Source: Pseudomonadota bacterium | Lineage (GTDB): Bacteria > Pseudomonadota > Gammaproteobacteria > Steroidobacterales > Steroidobacteraceae | Reading direction: 5' to 3' | Assembly: GCA_947454665.1 (NCBI GenBank) | Contig: CANGMU010000078.1 | Span: 1 to 9,427 of the forward strand | Length of the DNA stretch: 9,427 nt | Shown: positions 8,028-9,427 of the stretch, piece after piece | How positions within the stretch are numbered: position 1 is the stretch's first letter | How the letters are laid out: each line of letters begins with the position of its first letter | Notes under the pieces: generated by a model | Told to the model about the DNA's origin: nothing | Database searches by the model: none | The model's input: only the letters and a program-made list of their open reading frames with translations | Made by a program: the position numbers and the translations under genes

Positions 8028-8273
8028 CTAACGCGGCCGCAGCATCCGCACGAGCTCTTCGGCATCCAGACGGTGGTGGCAGACCTTGGCGCCGTCCAGC
8101 AGCAGCACGGGGACATCAAGGCCATATCGGCGCGCAAGCAGCGCATCGGCGTCGACATCCCGCACCTCGATGGGCGGCAGGTCGACGGTCGTACCGAGCT
8201 GGGCCAGTTCCAGCAGCATGTCCTCGCAGAGCTCGCAGCCATCGCGGCTGAGCACGGTCAGCTGGACGGTCAT
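8028..8273 (-). CDS. Glutaredoxin-like (DUF836) thiol-disulfide protein
   Basis: This 81-residue protein has a minimal thioredoxin fold. An N-terminal beta strand (QLTVLSRDG) leads to the redox motif CELC (Cys13, Cys16); next come a helix (about 17-27), a second strand near IEVRDVDAD (35-43), and a VPVLLLDG segment with the conserved cis-Pro at residue 55, then a closing helix DAEELVRML. This pattern fits glutaredoxin-like DUF836 proteins, which sit near lepA in several proteobacteria. No signal peptide is visible, so it is probably cytoplasmic. Its substrate is unknown. A third cysteine (Cys65) lies near the C-terminus. The ATG overlaps the rseB stop (ATGA) and has no clear Shine-Dalgarno, indicating translational coupling to rseB. 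It could be a disulfide reductase or a metal-binding relative; the sequence does not decide. Confidence 0.85.
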   Translation of the reverse strand: MTVQLTVLSRDGCELCEDMLLELAQLGTTVDLPPIEVRDVDADALLARRYGLDVPVLLLDGAKVCHHRLDAEELVRMLRPR

Positions 8274-9346
8274 GGCCGTTGCAGTCCAAGCGGCGCAGCG
8301 GATTCCGGTATCGGACGCAGGGATTCGGCGATGGATTTCACCGTCTGCGGCGGGACCTCGCCGACGGCCGTCACGCGGAAGCCTTCGATGATCGCCGTAA
8401 AGGCAGCTGCGGCACCCAGTTGCGCGGGACCGGAGTTGCTGCGCGGCTCACCGGTCCGGGAGGTCAAGGGCGGCAGGCTCGCGCTTTCGACGAACACGGA
8501 CACCGTGGCCAGGCCATCGGTGAACACGAGCAGCGCCGTCGGCTTCGGCGGTGCGCCGGCAACGGAACCTGGCGCGACCTTGCGGCGGAATCCGGGGGGC
8601 AGCACCGTCGTCGTCCAGGCCAGCATGTCGCCAGGCTTGCTGCGGGGCTGGTCACGCCGCAGCCACCGGAAGCCTTCGGTGTCGACGCCGGCCTTGAGCA
8701 GCTCGTCGTCGATGCGCGGCGGCAGCATCAGCGTCGCGAAAGTCACTTCTTCGATCGGTTCGCCGCCAACGCCTGTCAGCTGCGTCTTGACCGGCATGGC
8801 GGTCTTCTCATCGATCCAGAAGCGGTAGCCGAACCGCCAGCCGTCACGCGGCGTCACGGTGATGAGGCGGGCCGGCCGGCCCTGAACGCGAACCCGCTCG
8901 GGATCGCGCAGCTCGTAGAAGGATTGTCCGGCCGGATCGAAGCCCGGCAGGCCACCGATATAACCGAGACCCGGCGGCCGTTTCTCGACGACGACGATGC
9001 GCCGGTCCGGGAAATAGCTGACGAGCTCATTGCCGTCGCGGACGAACTCACGGCTCGTGCCATCGACCGTCAGCAGGCGTTCGGTGAGATGGCCGTCCTG
9101 CACGCGATGGATGATGCGCATCGTCATGCGGCGGTTGCCCAATTGCTGGACGAAGACGCCGTCGTAATTGCGGTTCGCGAGTGCGGCGTTCATGCGACCG
9201 ATCCACTCGGCCGCATCGTCAGCAGGGGAGCGCGCTTCCGTCGCCCCAGCCGGCACGACGAAGCACAGCGCAGCCCAGAGCAGGGCTGCGCGCATGACGC
9301 CTCGGCGCAAGACGCGCAAGGGATTCAAGTCAGCGCCGCGCACCAA
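8270..9346 (-). CDS. rseB: Sigma-E regulatory protein RseB/MucB
   Basis: RseB is a periplasmic protein that binds RseA and shields it from DegS/RseP proteolysis until lipid or outer-membrane stress signals release it, so it tunes sigma-E activity. The protein has a hydrophobic signal peptide (MRAALLWAALCFVVPAGA followed by TEA, a plausible signal peptidase I site), an N-terminal LolA/LppX-like domain with family patterns such as RDGNELVSYFPDRRIVVVEK, and a C-terminal domain ending in VTAVGEVPPQTVKSIAESL, close to E. coli VGELPPQTAKRIAENIKF. The start is uncertain. TTG at 9346 and GTG at 9343 have GGAGG 6 and 9 nt upstream, lying inside the preceding gene, giving up to 358 residues; the ATG at 9295 has a shorter GAGG upstream and gives 341 residues and a cleaner signal peptide. 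The stop overlaps the glutaredoxin-like gene. No rseC or mucD follows. Confidence 0.92.
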   Translation of the reverse strand: MVRGADLNPLRVLRRGVMRAALLWAALCFVVPAGATEARSPADDAAEWIGRMNAALANRNYDGVFVQQLGNRRMTMRIIHRVQDGHLTERLLTVDGTSREFVRDGNELVSYFPDRRIVVVEKRPPGLGYIGGLPGFDPAGQSFYELRDPERVRVQGRPARLITVTPRDGWRFGYRFWIDEKTAMPVKTQLTGVGGEPIEEVTFATLMLPPRIDDELLKAGVDTEGFRWLRRDQPRSKPGDMLAWTTTVLPPGFRRKVAPGSVAGAPPKPTALLVFTDGLATVSVFVESASLPPLTSRTGEPRSNSGPAQLGAAAAFTAIIEGFRVTAVGEVPPQTVKSIAESLRPIPESAAPLGLQRP

Positions 9347-9427
9347 CCTCAGCCTCCGTCATCTCGACGGTATTCTCGGTCGGATCGAAATTCCCGGAGA
9401 TCACCGCCGAGAGCGGGCTCAGGCGGA
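9330..9427 (-). CDS. C-terminal end of an upstream gene, probably anti-sigma factor RseA
   Basis: The last 31 codons of an open frame enter from the right edge and end at a TGA at 9332-9330. The visible peptide contains SPLSAVISGNFDPTENTVEM and ends TEAEVGARR. Codons are mostly G/C at the third position, like the genes beside it, which supports real coding. Placement directly upstream of rseB, with its end overlapping the possible rseB starts, suggests RseA (MucA), the inner-membrane anti-sigma-E factor; the sequence itself is too short and too variable to confirm this. The RseA C-terminus is normally periplasmic and contacts RseB, and nothing visible contradicts that. Confidence 0.5.
   Translation of the reverse strand, partial: RLSPLSAVISGNFDPTENTVEMTEAEVGARR
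9353..9357 (-). promoter_or_regulatory. Candidate Shine-Dalgarno for rseB
   Basis: GGAGG on the minus strand lies 6 nt before the TTG at 9346 and 9 nt before the GTG at 9343. It favours an upstream, non-ATG start of rseB overlapping the end of the preceding gene by up to 17 bases, though the ATG at 9295 cannot be excluded. Confidence 0.4.

Overview
The window is one compact, GC-rich stretch of a proteobacterial chromosome in which every convincing gene lies on the minus strand. Read in transcription order (high to low coordinates) it holds: the tail of a gene that is probably rseA, then rseB/mucB, a small glutaredoxin-like gene, lepA, lepB, a DUF4845 gene, rnc, era, recO, pdxJ, rlmD and the first 69 codons of nagZ. 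The family content and order (sigma-E regulator block, then lepA-lepB-rnc-era-recO-pdxJ) point to a gamma- or betaproteobacterium. The RlmD, DUF4845 and RecO sequences look gammaproteobacterial, while the glutaredoxin-like gene and terminal nagZ recall the betaproteobacterial version of the cluster. I cannot name a genus.

The right part (about 8270-9427) belongs to envelope-stress control: RseB is the periplasmic sensor that protects the anti-sigma factor RseA. A 246-nt CxxC redox protein follows, then a 71-nt gap, the longest non-coding stretch in the window, which carries a TATAAT hexamer and a GC-rich hairpin. The middle (4673-7956) pairs the ribosomal GTPase LepA with signal peptidase I (LepB) and a small single-pass membrane protein. 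The left part (1-4666) holds RNA processing and ribosome assembly (RNase III, Era, RlmD), recombination repair (RecO), vitamin B6 synthesis (PdxJ) and cell-wall recycling (NagZ).

The genes are packed like a single operon. Four junctions are 4-base ATGA stop/start overlaps (rseB/grx, rnc/era, era/recO, pdxJ/rlmD), recO/pdxJ abut with no gap, and the other gaps are 3 to 26 nt apart from the 71-nt one before lepA. I see no tRNA, rRNA, mobile element, CRISPR array, clear terminator or pseudogene.

I do not see an undescribed multi-gene system here; this is a conserved housekeeping cluster. The most notable signals lie inside known proteins. LepB has Gln where the catalytic Lys of signal peptidase I is expected, and its N-terminal membrane anchor appears tandemly duplicated (four membrane segments instead of two). 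RNase III carries an extra loop of about 15 residues in its dsRNA-binding domain. rlmD occupies the place where acpS often lies, and no mucD lies between rseB and lepA.
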